Below are positions 1 through 9,287 of a stretch of 64,000 nt of DNA, in pieces. Origin of the DNA: Bacteroidaceae bacterium (lineage in GTDB: Bacteria > Bacteroidota > Bacteroidia > Bacteroidales > Bacteroidaceae). The position numbers and the translations under genes were made by a program. The stretch is from assembly GCA_017467385.1 (NCBI GenBank), contig JAFTSK010000055.1:1-64000 (forward strand). Reading direction: 5' to 3'. The notes under the pieces are model-generated. The model had not been told where the DNA came from, did not search any database, and saw only the letters and a list, made by a program, of their open reading frames with translations. Each line of letters starts with the position of its first letter. The stretch's first letter is position 1.

Positions 1-3000
1 AAGGAAGTGTTGGCTAAGTGGGATGAAAATGATGTTTTCTCCAAAAGTATGACAGAACGTGAAGGATGTCCGTCTTTCGTATTCTATGAAGGTCCTCCTT
101 CTGCCAACGGTATGCCGGGTATTCACCACGTAATGGCTCGTACCATCAAAGATACATTCTGCCGTTACAAAACCATGAAAGGCTTTCAGGTAAAGCGTAA
201 GGCAGGTTGGGATACACATGGACTTCCGGTAGAATTAGGTGTGGAAAAGGCACTTGGTATTACAAAGGAAGACATTGGCAAGACTATCTCGGTGTCCGAC
301 TATAATGCCGCTTGCCGTAAAGACGTGATGAAGTTTACCAAAGAATGGACTGACCTTACTCATAAGATGGGTTATTGGGTAGACTTGGACGATCCGTATA
401 TTACCTATGACAACCGTTATATTGAAACTTTGTGGTGGCTTTTGAAGCAACTCTATAACAAGGGATTGCTTTATAAGGGTTACACCATTCAACCGTATTC
501 TCCGGCAGCCGGTACAGGACTTAGCTCACACGAGTTGAATCAGCCGGGTTGTTATCGCGATGTGAAAGATACTACCGTCGTAGGACAATTCAAGATGAAG
601 AACCCGAAGCCTGAAATGGCAGAATGGGGTACACCGTACTTCATCGCTTGGACAACTACTCCCTGGACATTGCCTTCAAACACAGCTCTTTGTGTGGGTC
701 CGAAGATTGACTATGTAGCCGTTCAGACTTACAATAGCTATTCGGGTGAAAAGATGACCGTTGTATTGGCAAAGGCTCTCTTGAATATGCACTTTAATCC
801 GAAAGCTGCTGAGTTGGCTCTTGAAGACTACAAACCAGGCGACAAGCTCGTTCCATTCAAGGTAGTGGGCGAGTACAAGGGTACAGACCTGGTAGGCATG
901 GAATATGAGCAACTCCTTCCCTGGGTAAAGCCGGTAAGTGTGGACGAAAACGGTAACTGGCAGGATGCTTCGGACAAGGCATTCCGCGTGATTCCGGGCG
1001 ATTATGTAACAACAGAAGACGGTACAGGTATCGTACACATTGCTCCGACATTTGGTGCAGATGATGCCTTTGTAGCGCGTGCCGCCGGTATCCCATCGCT
1101 TTTCATGATTAACAAGAAGGGCGAAACTCGTCCGATGGTGGATTTGACCGGTAAGTTCTACCTGATGGAAGAACTCGATGATAACTTCTTGGCTACTTGT
1201 GTAAACCAAGAACTTTATAAGGAATATCAAGGTCGTTGGGTAAAGAATGCCTACGATCCTCAGTTTACAGTAAATGGTAAGTACGATGAAAAGGCGGCTC
1301 AAGCAGCTGAATCATTGGATGTGTACATTTGTATCAATATGAAAACGGCCAACAAGGCATTCAAGATTGAAAAGCATGTACACAACTATCCACACTGTTG
1401 GCGTACCGACAAGCCGGTGTTGTATTACCCGCTTGATAGCTGGTTTATCCGTTCGACTGCCGCTAAGGAACGCATGATGGAACTGAACAAGACCATCAAC
1501 TGGAAGCCGGAATCTACCGGTACAGGCCGTTTCGGCAAGTGGCTTGAAAACTTGAACGACTGGAACTTGAGCCGTTCACGCTATTGGGGTACTCCGCTTC
1601 CGATTTGGCGTAGCGAAGAAGGCGAAGAACTCTGCATCGGTTCGGTAGAAGAACTGTATAATGAAATAGAAAAGGCTATCGCCGCTGGTTTCATGACTTC
1701 TAACCCGTACAAGGAAATGGGCTTTAAACCGGGCGTATATAATAAGGAGAACTACGATAAGATTGATCTTCATCGTCCGTATGTGGATGACATTACATTG
1801 GTATCTGCATCCGGTAAGCCGATGAAGCGTGAACTCGACCTTATCGACGTATGGTTCGATTCGGGTGCGATGCCTTATGCTCAGCTTCACTATCCGTTTG
1901 AAAACAAGGAAATCGTGGACAACCGTTCGTACTATCCGGCTGACTTCATTGCCGAAGGGGTAGACCAGACTCGTGGTTGGTTCTTTACACTTCATGCCAT
2001 TGCCACAATGGTATTCGATAGTGTGGCTTATAAGAACGTAATCTCTAATGGTCTTGTACTGGATAAGAACGGTAACAAGATGTCGAAACGTTTGGGCAAT
2101 GCTGTCGATCCGTTTGGTGCGATTGAACAGTACGGTTCCGATCCGTTGCGCTGGTACATGATTACCAATGCTTCACCCTGGGATAACTTGAAGTTCGATA
2201 CTGAAGGTGTCATGGAAGTAACTCGCAAGTTCTTTGGCACATTGCACAACACTTACAAGTTCTTTGCGCCGTATGCCAACCTTGACGGATTTACTTACGC
2301 CGAAGACGAAGTGCCGGTAGCTGAACGTCCGGAAATCGACCGTTGGATTCTTTCAGAACTCAACTCGTTGATTAAGAATGTGGACGCTTGCTATGCCGAT
2401 TACGAACCAACAAAGGCCGGCCGTTTGATTAACGATTTCGTGAACGATAACCTTTCCAACTGGTATGTTCGTCTTTGCCGCAAACGTTTCTGGGGTACAG
2501 GTTACTCACAAGACAAGCTTGCCGCTTATCAGACACTTTACATTTGTTTGGAAACCGTTGCAAAATTGATGGCTCCGATTTCTCCGTTCTATGCCGACCA
2601 GCTTTACATGAATCTCATTGCCGCAACCGGTCGTGATAACGTGGTTTCTGTACACTTGGCTAAGTTCCCTGTATGCGATGAAAGCATCATCGACAAAGAA
2701 CTTGAAAGCCGTATGGAAATGGCACAGAAGGTTTCCTCAATGGGATTGGCACTTCGTAAGAAGATCAACATCATTGTGAAGCAACCGCTTCAGAAGTTGA
2801 TGATTCCGGTAGATGCTGTAACCAAAGAACGCCTCGAAGCTGTGAAGTCCCTTATCATGAACGAAGTAAACATCAAGGAAATCGACTTCGTGGAAGGTGC
2901 ATCGGATATTTTGGTAAAGAAAGTAAAGTGTAACTTCAAGATTATGGGTAAGAAGTTCGGTCCGTTGATGAAGCAAGTAGCCGCCGCCGTAACTGCATTG

Positions 3001-3435
3001 AGCCAAGCACAAATCAGCGAACTTGAGGCTAATGGTAAGCTCACTCTTGACTTGAACGGCACACCGGCCGAAATCGAAGCTGGTGAAGTAGAAATCTTCA
3101 GCGAAGACATTCCGGGTTGGGTAGTAGCTAACGAAGGAACATTGACCGTAGCCCTCGATACAGTTGTAACCGATGAACTTCGTCGTGAAGGTATTGCTCG
3201 CGAATTGGTAAGCAAGATCCAGAACATCCGTAAGAGCAGCGGTTTTGAAATAACTGACAAAATAAACATTGTTATAGCTAAAAATGACAGCACGAACGAT
3301 GCTATCAATGAATATAATAGCTATATTTGCAACCAAGTATTGGCCAATTCATTGCAAATTGTTGATGAAGTAGCCGATGCGACAACTTTAGAATTTGACG
3401 GCTTTACACTCGATGTAAATGTCGTGAAAGCATAA
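1..3435 (+). CDS. ileS: isoleucyl-tRNA synthetase (5' end cut by window)
   Basis: Class Ia aminoacyl-tRNA synthetase that charges tRNA-Ile in the cytoplasm. The open frame runs through the window edge, so the true start lies upstream; 1142 residues are read from the first in-frame start codon. The N-terminal nucleotide-binding motif reads PGIHHV, in the place of HIGH, in the form found in the eukaryote-like branch of bacterial IleRS. The KMSKS motif is seen as NKMSKRLGN around residue 695. The editing domain lies between them (TTTPWTLPSN around residue 220), followed by an anticodon-binding domain and a long C-terminal region. It is followed after 34 bases by a DksA-like gene and then lspA, so it probably leads that operon. 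Identification is secure. Confidence 0.97.
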   Translation, partial: KEVLAKWDENDVFSKSMTEREGCPSFVFYEGPPSANGMPGIHHVMARTIKDTFCRYKTMKGFQVKRKAGWDTHGLPVELGVEKALGITKEDIGKTISVSDYNAACRKDVMKFTKEWTDLTHKMGYWVDLDDPYITYDNRYIETLWWLLKQLYNKGLLYKGYTIQPYSPAAGTGLSSHELNQPGCYRDVKDTTVVGQFKMKNPKPEMAEWGTPYFIAWTTTPWTLPSNTALCVGPKIDYVAVQTYNSYSGEKMTVVLAKALLNMHFNPKAAELALEDYKPGDKLVPFKVVGEYKGTDLVGMEYEQLLPWVKPVSVDENGNWQDASDKAFRVIPGDYVTTEDGTGIVHIAPTFGADDAFVARAAGIPSLFMINKKGETRPMVDLTGKFYLMEELDDNFLATCVNQELYKEYQGRWVKNAYDPQFTVNGKYDEKAAQAAESLDVYICINMKTANKAFKIEKHVHNYPHCWRTDKPVLYYPLDSWFIRSTAAKERMMELNKTINWKPESTGTGRFGKWLENLNDWNLSRSRYWGTPLPIWRSEEGEELCIGSVEELYNEIEKAIAAGFMTSNPYKEMGFKPGVYNKENYDKIDLHRPYVDDITLVSASGKPMKRELDLIDVWFDSGAMPYAQLHYPFENKEIVDNRSYYPADFIAEGVDQTRGWFFTLHAIATMVFDSVAYKNVISNGLVLDKNGNKMSKRLGNAVDPFGAIEQYGSDPLRWYMITNASPWDNLKFDTEGVMEVTRKFFGTLHNTYKFFAPYANLDGFTYAEDEVPVAERPEIDRWILSELNSLIKNVDACYADYEPTKAGRLINDFVNDNLSNWYVRLCRKRFWGTGYSQDKLAAYQTLYICLETVAKLMAPISPFYADQLYMNLIAATGRDNVVSVHLAKFPVCDESIIDKELESRMEMAQKVSSMGLALRKKINIIVKQPLQKLMIPVDAVTKERLEAVKSLIMNEVNIKEIDFVEGASDILVKKVKCNFKIMGKKFGPLMKQVAAAVTALSQAQISELEANGKLTLDLNGTPAEIEAGEVEIFSEDIPGWVVANEGTLTVALDTVVTDELRREGIARELVSKIQNIRKSSGFEITDKINIVIAKNDSTNDAINEYNSYICNQVLANSLQIVDEVADATTLEFDGFTLDVNVVKA

Positions 3436-3469
3436 AATTAACTAATAACCTAATTAATACCTAAATGTT

Positions 3470-3850
3470 ATGGCAGAAAAGACTAGATACTCTGACGCGG
3501 AACTCGAAGAATTTCGTGCCATTATCATGGAAAAACTCGAATTAGCCCAACGTGATTATGATAGACTGAAAAACAGCATCATGAACAAGGACGGTAACGA
3601 TGTGGACGATACTTCTCCTACTTATAAAGTATTGGAAGAGGGTGCTAATACCTTGTCAAAAGAAGAAACAACTCGTTTGGCAGCTCGTCAGATGAAGTTT
3701 ATTCAGAATTTGCAAGCGGCATTGGTTCGTATCGAAAATAAAACTTACGGCATTTGTCGTGAAACCGGTAAGCTGATTCCGGCAGGAAGATTGCGTGCTG
3801 TGCCTCATGCTACCCTCAGCATTGAAGCAAAGCAATCGGGAAAGAAGTAA
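3470..3850 (+). CDS. TraR/DksA-family protein lacking the zinc-finger cysteines
   Basis: A 126-residue protein of the TraR/DksA family, whose members bind the RNA polymerase secondary channel and modulate initiation, often together with ppGpp. Residues 8-90 look like the two-helix coiled coil, with acidic residues near the tip (DGNDVDD, 41-47). The C-terminal segment keeps the family frame (YGICRETGKLIPAGRLRAVP) but has only one of the four zinc cysteines, C96. The partner position is T99, and the second pair is replaced by residues within TLSIEAK. I believe this form is common in Bacteroidales, so it need not be a defect. It lies 34 bases after ileS; a palindromic repeat separates it from lspA. 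The polymerase role is inferred from the family. Confidence 0.85.
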   Translation: MAEKTRYSDAELEEFRAIIMEKLELAQRDYDRLKNSIMNKDGNDVDDTSPTYKVLEEGANTLSKEETTRLAARQMKFIQNLQAALVRIENKTYGICRETGKLIPAGRLRAVPHATLSIEAKQSGKK

Positions 3851-3862
3851 TGAACAAGAATT

Positions 3863-3966
3863 CTCCCCTCTGGAGAGGGGATTGAGGGGTGTGTGAGACA
3901 CGTCTACGAATAAAAACACGTGGTTGATGTGTTTCACACACCCCCTTCCCCCTCTTTAGAGGGGAG
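3863..3966. repeat. dispersed imperfect palindrome, copy A
   Basis: About 104 bases that begin CTCCCCTCTGGAGAGGGG and end with the complementary CCCCTCTTTAGAGGGGAG. Inner arms GGTGTGTGAGACA and TTTCACACACCCCC also pair, leaving a central, less symmetric segment of about 30 bases. Very similar elements lie at 54773-54876 (same orientation) and 59667-59773 (opposite orientation). The element fills the gap between the DksA-like gene and lspA, so it is transcribed if the two are co-transcribed. It contains no gene. Confidence 0.85.
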
Positions 3967-3985
3967 ATTATTAAGAAAAAACTGA

Positions 3986-4624
3986 ATGAAGAAATTTTTC
4001 ACTAAAGGAAATCTCTCGGCTTTCATTGTCATAGCCGTACTCGTAATTGACCAAATCATCAAGATTTGGGTAAAAACTCACATGTATTGGCATGAAAGCA
4101 TTCGTATCACAGACTGGTTTTATATCTTCTTTACGGAAAACAATGGTATGGCTTTCGGAATGGAAATCTTCGATAAGTTGTTCCTGACTTCTTTCCGTAT
4201 TCTTGCTTCTATTGGTATTATTTATCTCTTACGCAAGTTTATAAAACAAGGATACAAGACCGGTTTTATCGTATGTGTTTCATTGATATTGGCTGGAGCT
4301 GTTGGCAATATCATTGACTGCTTGCTTTACGGAGAAATCTTTAGTGAAAGTACACATAGCACATTGGCTACCTTTGTTCCCTTTGGCGAAGGCTACTCCG
4401 AATGGTTTTATGGAAAGGTAGTCGATATGTTCTATTTCCCTATTATTGAGACGAATTGGCCTGAATGGATGCCTTTTGTGGGAGGGGAGCATTTTATATT
4501 CTTTAGTCCGATTTTTAATTTTGCCGATGCTTCCATTAGTTGTGGTATCATTGCCATCATCCTTTTCTATGGAAAGTATTTGAATGATTCTTTGAATCAG
4601 TTAAGTGAAAAGAAGCAACATTGA
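3986..4624 (+). CDS. lspA: lipoprotein signal peptidase (signal peptidase II)
   Basis: An inner-membrane aspartyl protease that cleaves the signal peptide of prolipoproteins just before the lipidated cysteine. The two catalytic aspartates are recognised as D111 in GNIID and D181 in FNFADASIS. Four hydrophobic membrane segments are visible. At 212 residues it is longer than the usual 160-170 because of an insert of about 45 residues between the catalytic motifs (roughly 118-170). I take such inserts to be common in Bacteroidetes. The stop codon overlaps the region of the next gene, which is itself a lipoprotein and so a substrate. This window encodes many other lipoproteins that would need this enzyme. 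Confidence 0.96.
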   Translation: MKKFFTKGNLSAFIVIAVLVIDQIIKIWVKTHMYWHESIRITDWFYIFFTENNGMAFGMEIFDKLFLTSFRILASIGIIYLLRKFIKQGYKTGFIVCVSLILAGAVGNIIDCLLYGEIFSESTHSTLATFVPFGEGYSEWFYGKVVDMFYFPIIETNWPEWMPFVGGEHFIFFSPIFNFADASISCGIIAIILFYGKYLNDSLNQLSEKKQH

Positions 4625-4626
4625 GT

Positions 4627-5502
4627 ATGAGAAGTAAGATTGGGCGAACATTATTGCTGGGTGGATTCTTTCTGTTGATGAGTTGCGGAAAGCAAATCCC
4701 GTCTGACATTATACAGCCAGCGAAGATGGAAAGTGTGCTGTATGATTATCATCTCTCTATGGGGATTGCACATAACTCGTCGGCAGATGAGAACTATAAG
4801 AAGGAATCCTACAAGAATTATATCTTTAAGAAACACCACATTACAGAGGCTGAATTTGATTCTTCAATGGTATGGTACACCCGAAACTCCCAAGAATTGG
4901 CGGCTATCTATCAGAATTTGAATAAACGTTTTGATCGGGAAAAGAACCAAATCACTGCATTGATGGGGGATAGGTATTCAACAAATACCACCAGTTTGCC
5001 GGGAGATACGGTAGACCTTTGGCAATATTATCCGGTGTATTGGTTGACGGAGGCTCCACTGATGAACAATCTTGCTTTTGAGTTTAAGGCCGATTCAAAC
5101 TTCTGGGCAAAAGATGCTTTCTTGTGGAAGGCTAACTTTACATTCCTTTCTCCAGGAACAGCAACAATGGGCTTGAACGTATTGTATATGAATGATTCAG
5201 TCATCGGACAAACAAAGACCATCACGAAATCTGGTCTGCAATCCATTTACTTGTTTACGGATTCGGCCTACAAGATTAAGAATGTCAATGGCTTTATTCA
5301 TATACATGGCGATACGTTGAATCTGCATCCAAGTGTTTTGGTCAATGAACTTTCGTTGCAGAAATATCATCGGAGTGAGACGGACTCTGTGGCTTCTGTA
5401 ACGCCTCAACCTTTGGATGAAGGGGAAAAACCATTGAAACCTTCGTTGAAAAAATCAACTCGTTTGACTCCCCAAAAGAAGATACAAGAACTTCCTAAAT
5501 GA
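4627..5502 (+). CDS. DUF4296 lipoprotein
   Basis: A predicted lipoprotein of 291 residues. The start at 4627 (ATG) is preferred over a TTG at 4621 that overlaps the lspA stop. The signal peptide ends in LLMSC, with the lipidated cysteine around residue 20. Residues 25-115 (from DIIQPAKMESVLYDYHL onwards) match the DUF4296 family, which is found next to lspA in Bacteroidales. The C-terminal third looks like a beta-rich domain and ends in a basic, proline-rich tail. Function is unknown. The tight arrangement with lspA implies co-expression and processing by the enzyme encoded just upstream. Confidence 0.88.
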   Translation: MRSKIGRTLLLGGFFLLMSCGKQIPSDIIQPAKMESVLYDYHLSMGIAHNSSADENYKKESYKNYIFKKHHITEAEFDSSMVWYTRNSQELAAIYQNLNKRFDREKNQITALMGDRYSTNTTSLPGDTVDLWQYYPVYWLTEAPLMNNLAFEFKADSNFWAKDAFLWKANFTFLSPGTATMGLNVLYMNDSVIGQTKTITKSGLQSIYLFTDSAYKIKNVNGFIHIHGDTLNLHPSVLVNELSLQKYHRSETDSVASVTPQPLDEGEKPLKPSLKKSTRLTPQKKIQELPK

Positions 5503-5511
5503 TAAAATTTC

Positions 5512-5817
5512 ATGAAAAGGTATGCTTGCCATCGTCTATACACTCATCAAGGCCACTTCTTGAAACAGGCGGTGGTCGTGATTGATGAAGACGGAACGGT
5601 TGTCCATTATGCTCCTTTTGAAGAAGAACAACGTGCTACGGAATGGATAGGAGGGATTATCATCCTATCTCACCAAAGCGAAGCAGAGCTTGCTCATTGG
5701 AACTCCTTGAGCTTTTCTGAAAAGCTCAAAGGCTTTCCTGTATTTGCTTGGCATCTTTCTCATTTTGATTTTGAGCAAGTGAAGCCTACCCCTCAAAGCG
5801 TTCTTCGGAGATTATAA
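5512..5817 (+). CDS. conserved hypothetical protein, 101 residues
   Basis: A small cytoplasmic-looking protein with no signal peptide or membrane segment. It starts 9 bases after the DUF4296 gene and probably ends the ileS-lspA operon. The first half (VVVIDEDGTVVHYAPFEEE) has alternating strands; the second half is helical. I do not recognise the family. The last six bases overlap the end of the convergent methyltransferase gene, so the two stop codons interlock. Coding is supported by operon position and by codon use like its neighbours. Confidence 0.7.
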   Translation: MKRYACHRLYTHQGHFLKQAVVVIDEDGTVVHYAPFEEEQRATEWIGGIIILSHQSEAELAHWNSLSFSEKLKGFPVFAWHLSHFDFEQVKPTPQSVLRRL

Positions 5818-6564
5818 TAATCTTCTTCTGAACTCTGCACACACAATCGAAGTAGCTACGGCCACATTCAAGGATTCGGATGTTTCTCTATCTTGAGGAT
5901 AGTTGGGAATATACAAGCGTCTGTTGATTAGTTCGCTTACTTCACGACTGACTCCATTCCCTTCGTTTCCCATCACAATCAATCCGTTGGAAGAGAGACT
6001 TTCGTTGTAGATATTATCCCCGTCCAAGAACGTGCCGAACACTGGAACATCCTTTAACGAAGAAATCAAAGAAACCAAATCACAATAATGAAGCTTTACA
6101 CGCGCCAAAGCTCCCATTGTTGCTTGAACCGTCTTGGGATTGTAGGCATCTACTGTGCCGGAAGAGCAGAAAATATGCTCAATGCCAAACCAATCGGCAA
6201 TGCGTATGATGGTTCCTAAATTGCCAGGGTCCTGCACATCATCCAATGCCAAGCAAAGCGAATCTTTGATTGCCTCCGGGCAGAAGGTATGCTTGGGTTG
6301 TTCAAACACAGCAAGCACTTCTTGTGGAGTTTTCAATAAACTTGCTCGGGATAGCTCGTCTTGGCTAACTTCTACAATCTCTTCGGCCTGAATGTGGGGG
6401 TGAGTGGATAGCCATGACGAAGTAGCCACCAACAACTTACAAGTAAAATGCCCCATTAAATCGCCCACTAATTTAGGACTTTCGGCGATGAAAGCTTGTT
6501 CTTCTTTTCGCTTTTTCTTTAACTCCAACGAACGGATATATTTGATTTTATTCTTGCTTAACAT
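5812..6564 (-). CDS. TrmH/SpoU-family RNA 2'-O-methyltransferase
   Basis: A SPOUT-fold methyltransferase of 250 residues, expected to methylate a ribose 2'-hydroxyl in rRNA or tRNA with S-adenosylmethionine. The three family motifs are visible: LDDVQDPGNLGTIIRIADWF around residues 107-126, IVMGNEGNGVS around 196-206, and LNVAVATSIVCAEFRR near the C-terminus. The N-terminal part, starting SKNKIKYIRSLELKKKRKEE, resembles the substrate-binding region of this family. It is divergent from tamL; a -7-like TAGATTTG lies on its strand at 6604-6597. The exact RNA target cannot be told from sequence. Confidence 0.92.
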   Translation of the reverse strand: MLSKNKIKYIRSLELKKKRKEEQAFIAESPKLVGDLMGHFTCKLLVATSSWLSTHPHIQAEEIVEVSQDELSRASLLKTPQEVLAVFEQPKHTFCPEAIKDSLCLALDDVQDPGNLGTIIRIADWFGIEHIFCSSGTVDAYNPKTVQATMGALARVKLHYCDLVSLISSLKDVPVFGTFLDGDNIYNESLSSNGLIVMGNEGNGVSREVSELINRRLYIPNYPQDRETSESLNVAVATSIVCAEFRRRLL

Positions 6565-6626
6565 AATTATTTTGAAGAAAATTCAATAATTAGTGGCAAA
6601 TCTAAAAAGATATTTTCAATTAATGT

Positions 6627-6634
6627 TATATTTG
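6627..6634 (+). promoter_or_regulatory. -7 element for tamL
   Basis: TATATTTG matches the Bacteroidetes -7 consensus TAnnTTTG. Transcription would start near 6641. That lies too close to the GTG at 6646 for translation from it and favours the ATG at 6670. No clear -33 TTTG is present at the right distance. Confidence 0.6.
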
Positions 6635-6669
6635 CAAATAAATTTGTGAAGATTACCCTGTTGAAAGGC

Positions 6670-8979
6670 ATGATGAAAAGACAGTTTTGCTATATATTTT
6701 TCTTGTTAATCGCATTGTTTACTTCTTGTTCCGTTCAGAAGTTTATTCCACAAGATAAATATTTGTTGGATGAAGTGAACATAATATCTGATACAAAAGA
6801 GGTAAAACCATCGGCGTTTGTTACGTATATTCGTCAGAATCCCAATGCCAAATGGTTTAATTTGATGAAGGTTCCGATGCGCATTTATTGTTTGTCGGGA
6901 CGAGATTCGAGTGTTTGGCTCAATCGTTTTTTACGGAAGATTGGCGATGCTCCGGTGATTTACGACCGGGATATAGCCGAAAAATCGCAACGAGAAATCG
7001 AAAAAGCGGTCAGAAACATGGGCTACATGGGTGCTACGGTTAATCTGGAAACAGAAATCAAACGCAATAAGTTGAAGCTTAACTATCGAATCAAGGCCGG
7101 TCGTCCTTATGTTGTGAATCACATCGCTTATCATATTGATGACCTTATGATTCAGGAGTTGATAGACAAAGATTCTACCTATTCTTATTTATATAAAGGT
7201 ATGCCTTTTGATGTCGTTGTCTTGGATAACGAACGCCAACGCATCACAAAACTACTTCAGAATCATGGCTATTATAAGTTCAACAAAGACTTCTTGGTGT
7301 ATCAGGCCGACACAGTAAAAGGTACGTATGCCGTTGATTTAACCATGAGGCTTTTGCCTTACCAGCGAAAGAAAGAAGATGTTCCAACGAAGCATCAGCA
7401 ATATAAGATAAGAAACGTCAACTTCTTGACTGGCAATGATCTTGTGAATGTAGATGATGATTTGAGTCATTACGATTCCATCTCTTATAAAGGACTTCAT
7501 ATTTATTATAAGGATAAGAACTATTTACGGCCTAATACATTGGCTACGTTTAATTATATCCGTCCGCAAGGGCTTTTCAATGAACAAGATGTACAAAATA
7601 CGTATGCTGCAATGAATCGTTTGCGTGCTTTGAAGTACACCAACATACGTTTCAATGAGGTAGAACACAATGATAGTGTGCAGTTGGATGCCAATGTATT
7701 TCTATCGAAGGGAAAGAACAAATCACTTTCTTTTGAAATTGAAGGAACCAACTCGGCCGGAGATTTGGGAGCAGCTGCTTCTTTGACTTTCCAACATCGG
7801 AATGTGTTTAAAGGTTCGGAGACACTTACCTTGAAAGTGCGTGGAGCCTACGAAGCAATCACCGGTTTGCAGGAGGGATATGATAGTGATGATTATAGGG
7901 AATACGGGGTAGAAGCCAGTTTGAACTTCCCCGAATTTAAATTCCCGTTCTTGACTTCCGAATTTAAGAAGAAAATAAAGGCGACTTCAGAAGTAAGTGC
8001 TAAGTATAATTCGCAGATTCGTCCTGAGTTTACCCGTACATTGGCCTCTGCTTCGTGGAGTTATCGCTGGACTGACCGTAAACGTTCACAACATCGGTTG
8101 GACTTATTGGACATCAATTATGTATATGTACCCTGGAAATCGAATAGTTTTCAAGAATATCTGCAAAATCTTAGCGATAGAAATTCCATTCTGATAAAGA
8201 GCTATGAAGACCAGTTGATTGTACGGATGGGATATTCGTACACCTACAACAGTGCATTGAACAAGCAGAGAAGCTCCTCCAAAAGAAGTTCGTACTCTTT
8301 GCGTCTGAATGTCGAGGAGTCGGGTAATTTTCTGTATTTGACTTCCAAAGCCCTTCATTCAACCCCAAAGGCTGAGAAGGGATACGTAATAGCCAATATT
8401 CCTTTTGCTCAATACATCAAAGGGGATTTTGATTATTCACACAACTTGAATATTGATAACAAGAACTCGTTGGTTTTCCATATTGGCGTAGGTGTTGCCT
8501 ATCCGTATGGAAATTCCCAGATGCTTCCTTTTGAAAAACGATATTTCTCCGGAGGTCCGAATAGTGTACGCGGTTGGTCGGTTCGTTCGTTAGGGCCGGG
8601 TAGTTATAAAGGTTCCGATGATGGCATGAACTACATCAATCATTCGGGAGATGTAAAGTTGGATTTGAATGTAGAATACCGTACTCATTTGTTTTGGAAG
8701 TTTAACGGAGCCGCTTTCATTGATGCTGGAAATATCTGGAACATCAGCAAATATGAAGGGCAAGAAGAAGGAACCTTCCGTTTTAATCGCTTCTATAAGC
8801 AGATTGCGGTGGCCTACGGTTTGGGTATCCGTCTTGACTTGGATTACTTGATTCTTCGTTTCGATGGGGGGATGAAGGCAGTAAACCCTATCTATGCGGG
8901 CAGAGATAAATATCCTCTTTTACATCCCGACTTTGGACGTGATTTTGCGTTCCACTTTGCAGTAGGATATCCATTCTAA
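6670..8979 (+). CDS. tamL: TamL: lipidated TamA/BamA-family outer-membrane protein
   Basis: An Omp85-superfamily outer-membrane beta-barrel with N-terminal POTRA domains, likely acting in outer-membrane protein or envelope assembly. The start at 6670 (or 6673) follows from the promoter position. It gives a signal peptide ending LFTSC, so the protein is a lipoprotein, as in the TamL variant of Bacteroidetes. POTRA-like segments occupy roughly residues 20-330 (for example GRPYVVNHIAYHI). The barrel follows, with the conserved GGPNSVRGWSVRSLGPG loop motif around residue 635 and a C-terminal strand ending in VGYPF. About 769 residues. The usual partner tamB is not downstream; a small DUF gene and an aquaporin follow instead. 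Confidence 0.93.
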   Translation: MMKRQFCYIFFLLIALFTSCSVQKFIPQDKYLLDEVNIISDTKEVKPSAFVTYIRQNPNAKWFNLMKVPMRIYCLSGRDSSVWLNRFLRKIGDAPVIYDRDIAEKSQREIEKAVRNMGYMGATVNLETEIKRNKLKLNYRIKAGRPYVVNHIAYHIDDLMIQELIDKDSTYSYLYKGMPFDVVVLDNERQRITKLLQNHGYYKFNKDFLVYQADTVKGTYAVDLTMRLLPYQRKKEDVPTKHQQYKIRNVNFLTGNDLVNVDDDLSHYDSISYKGLHIYYKDKNYLRPNTLATFNYIRPQGLFNEQDVQNTYAAMNRLRALKYTNIRFNEVEHNDSVQLDANVFLSKGKNKSLSFEIEGTNSAGDLGAAASLTFQHRNVFKGSETLTLKVRGAYEAITGLQEGYDSDDYREYGVEASLNFPEFKFPFLTSEFKKKIKATSEVSAKYNSQIRPEFTRTLASASWSYRWTDRKRSQHRLDLLDINYVYVPWKSNSFQEYLQNLSDRNSILIKSYEDQLIVRMGYSYTYNSALNKQRSSSKRSSYSLRLNVEESGNFLYLTSKALHSTPKAEKGYVIANIPFAQYIKGDFDYSHNLNIDNKNSLVFHIGVGVAYPYGNSQMLPFEKRYFSGGPNSVRGWSVRSLGPGSYKGSDDGMNYINHSGDVKLDLNVEYRTHLFWKFNGAAFIDAGNIWNISKYEGQEEGTFRFNRFYKQIAVAYGLGIRLDLDYLILRFDGGMKAVNPIYAGRDKYPLLHPDFGRDFAFHFAVGYPF

Positions 8980-8998
8980 AATTTAATAATATAACGTT

Positions 8999-9217
8999 AT
9001 GAAACCACACACCATTGAAGAAATACAAGAATTAGAAGCTTGGTTCAAATCAGTTACACTTCCTGAAACCTTGCAAATAGACAAGGCTACTTGTACGCCT
9101 AATTTGCCTAAAACGGTGGAGTCATTGTTTGAACAGGCTTACATTTGCTACGATAATCCTAAGATGCAAGGATGTATATTATTGTTAAAGAGAATCAAAA
9201 CCATCCTTGAAAAGTAA
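8999..9217 (+). CDS. small DUF6965-like protein, 72 residues
   Basis: A small soluble acidic protein that starts 19 bases after tamL and is probably co-transcribed with it. The sequence TIEEIQELEAWF followed by LPKTVESLFEQAYICYDNP resembles the DUF6965 family of short Bacteroidales proteins; this match is from memory and moderate. No signal peptide, membrane segment or catalytic motif is visible. Its function is unknown. Confidence 0.75.
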   Translation: MKPHTIEEIQELEAWFKSVTLPETLQIDKATCTPNLPKTVESLFEQAYICYDNPKMQGCILLLKRIKTILEK

Positions 9218-9224
9218 GAATCTT

Positions 9225-9255
9225 TTTGTAAATTTCCGACTTTTATATAAATTTG
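9225..9255 (+). promoter_or_regulatory. promoter of the aquaporin gene
   Basis: TTTG at 9225-9228, a 19-base spacer and TAAATTTG at 9248-9255: a full match to the Bacteroidetes primary-sigma promoter. The start point would be near 9262. This rules out the longer reading from 9207 and supports the ATG at 9288. Confidence 0.85.
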
Positions 9256-9287
9256 AACAATTATTACTAACTATAATATTTAGAGAC

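Noticed and set aside
1..3435. Altered HIGH motif in IleRS as a defect
   Set aside because: The GIHH form is what I expect for the eukaryote-like branch of bacterial IleRS, and KMSKR is intact.
6646..6669. GTG start for tamL
   Set aside because: The promoter would place the transcript start only a few bases before it, and the ATG at 6670 gives a proper lipoprotein signal.
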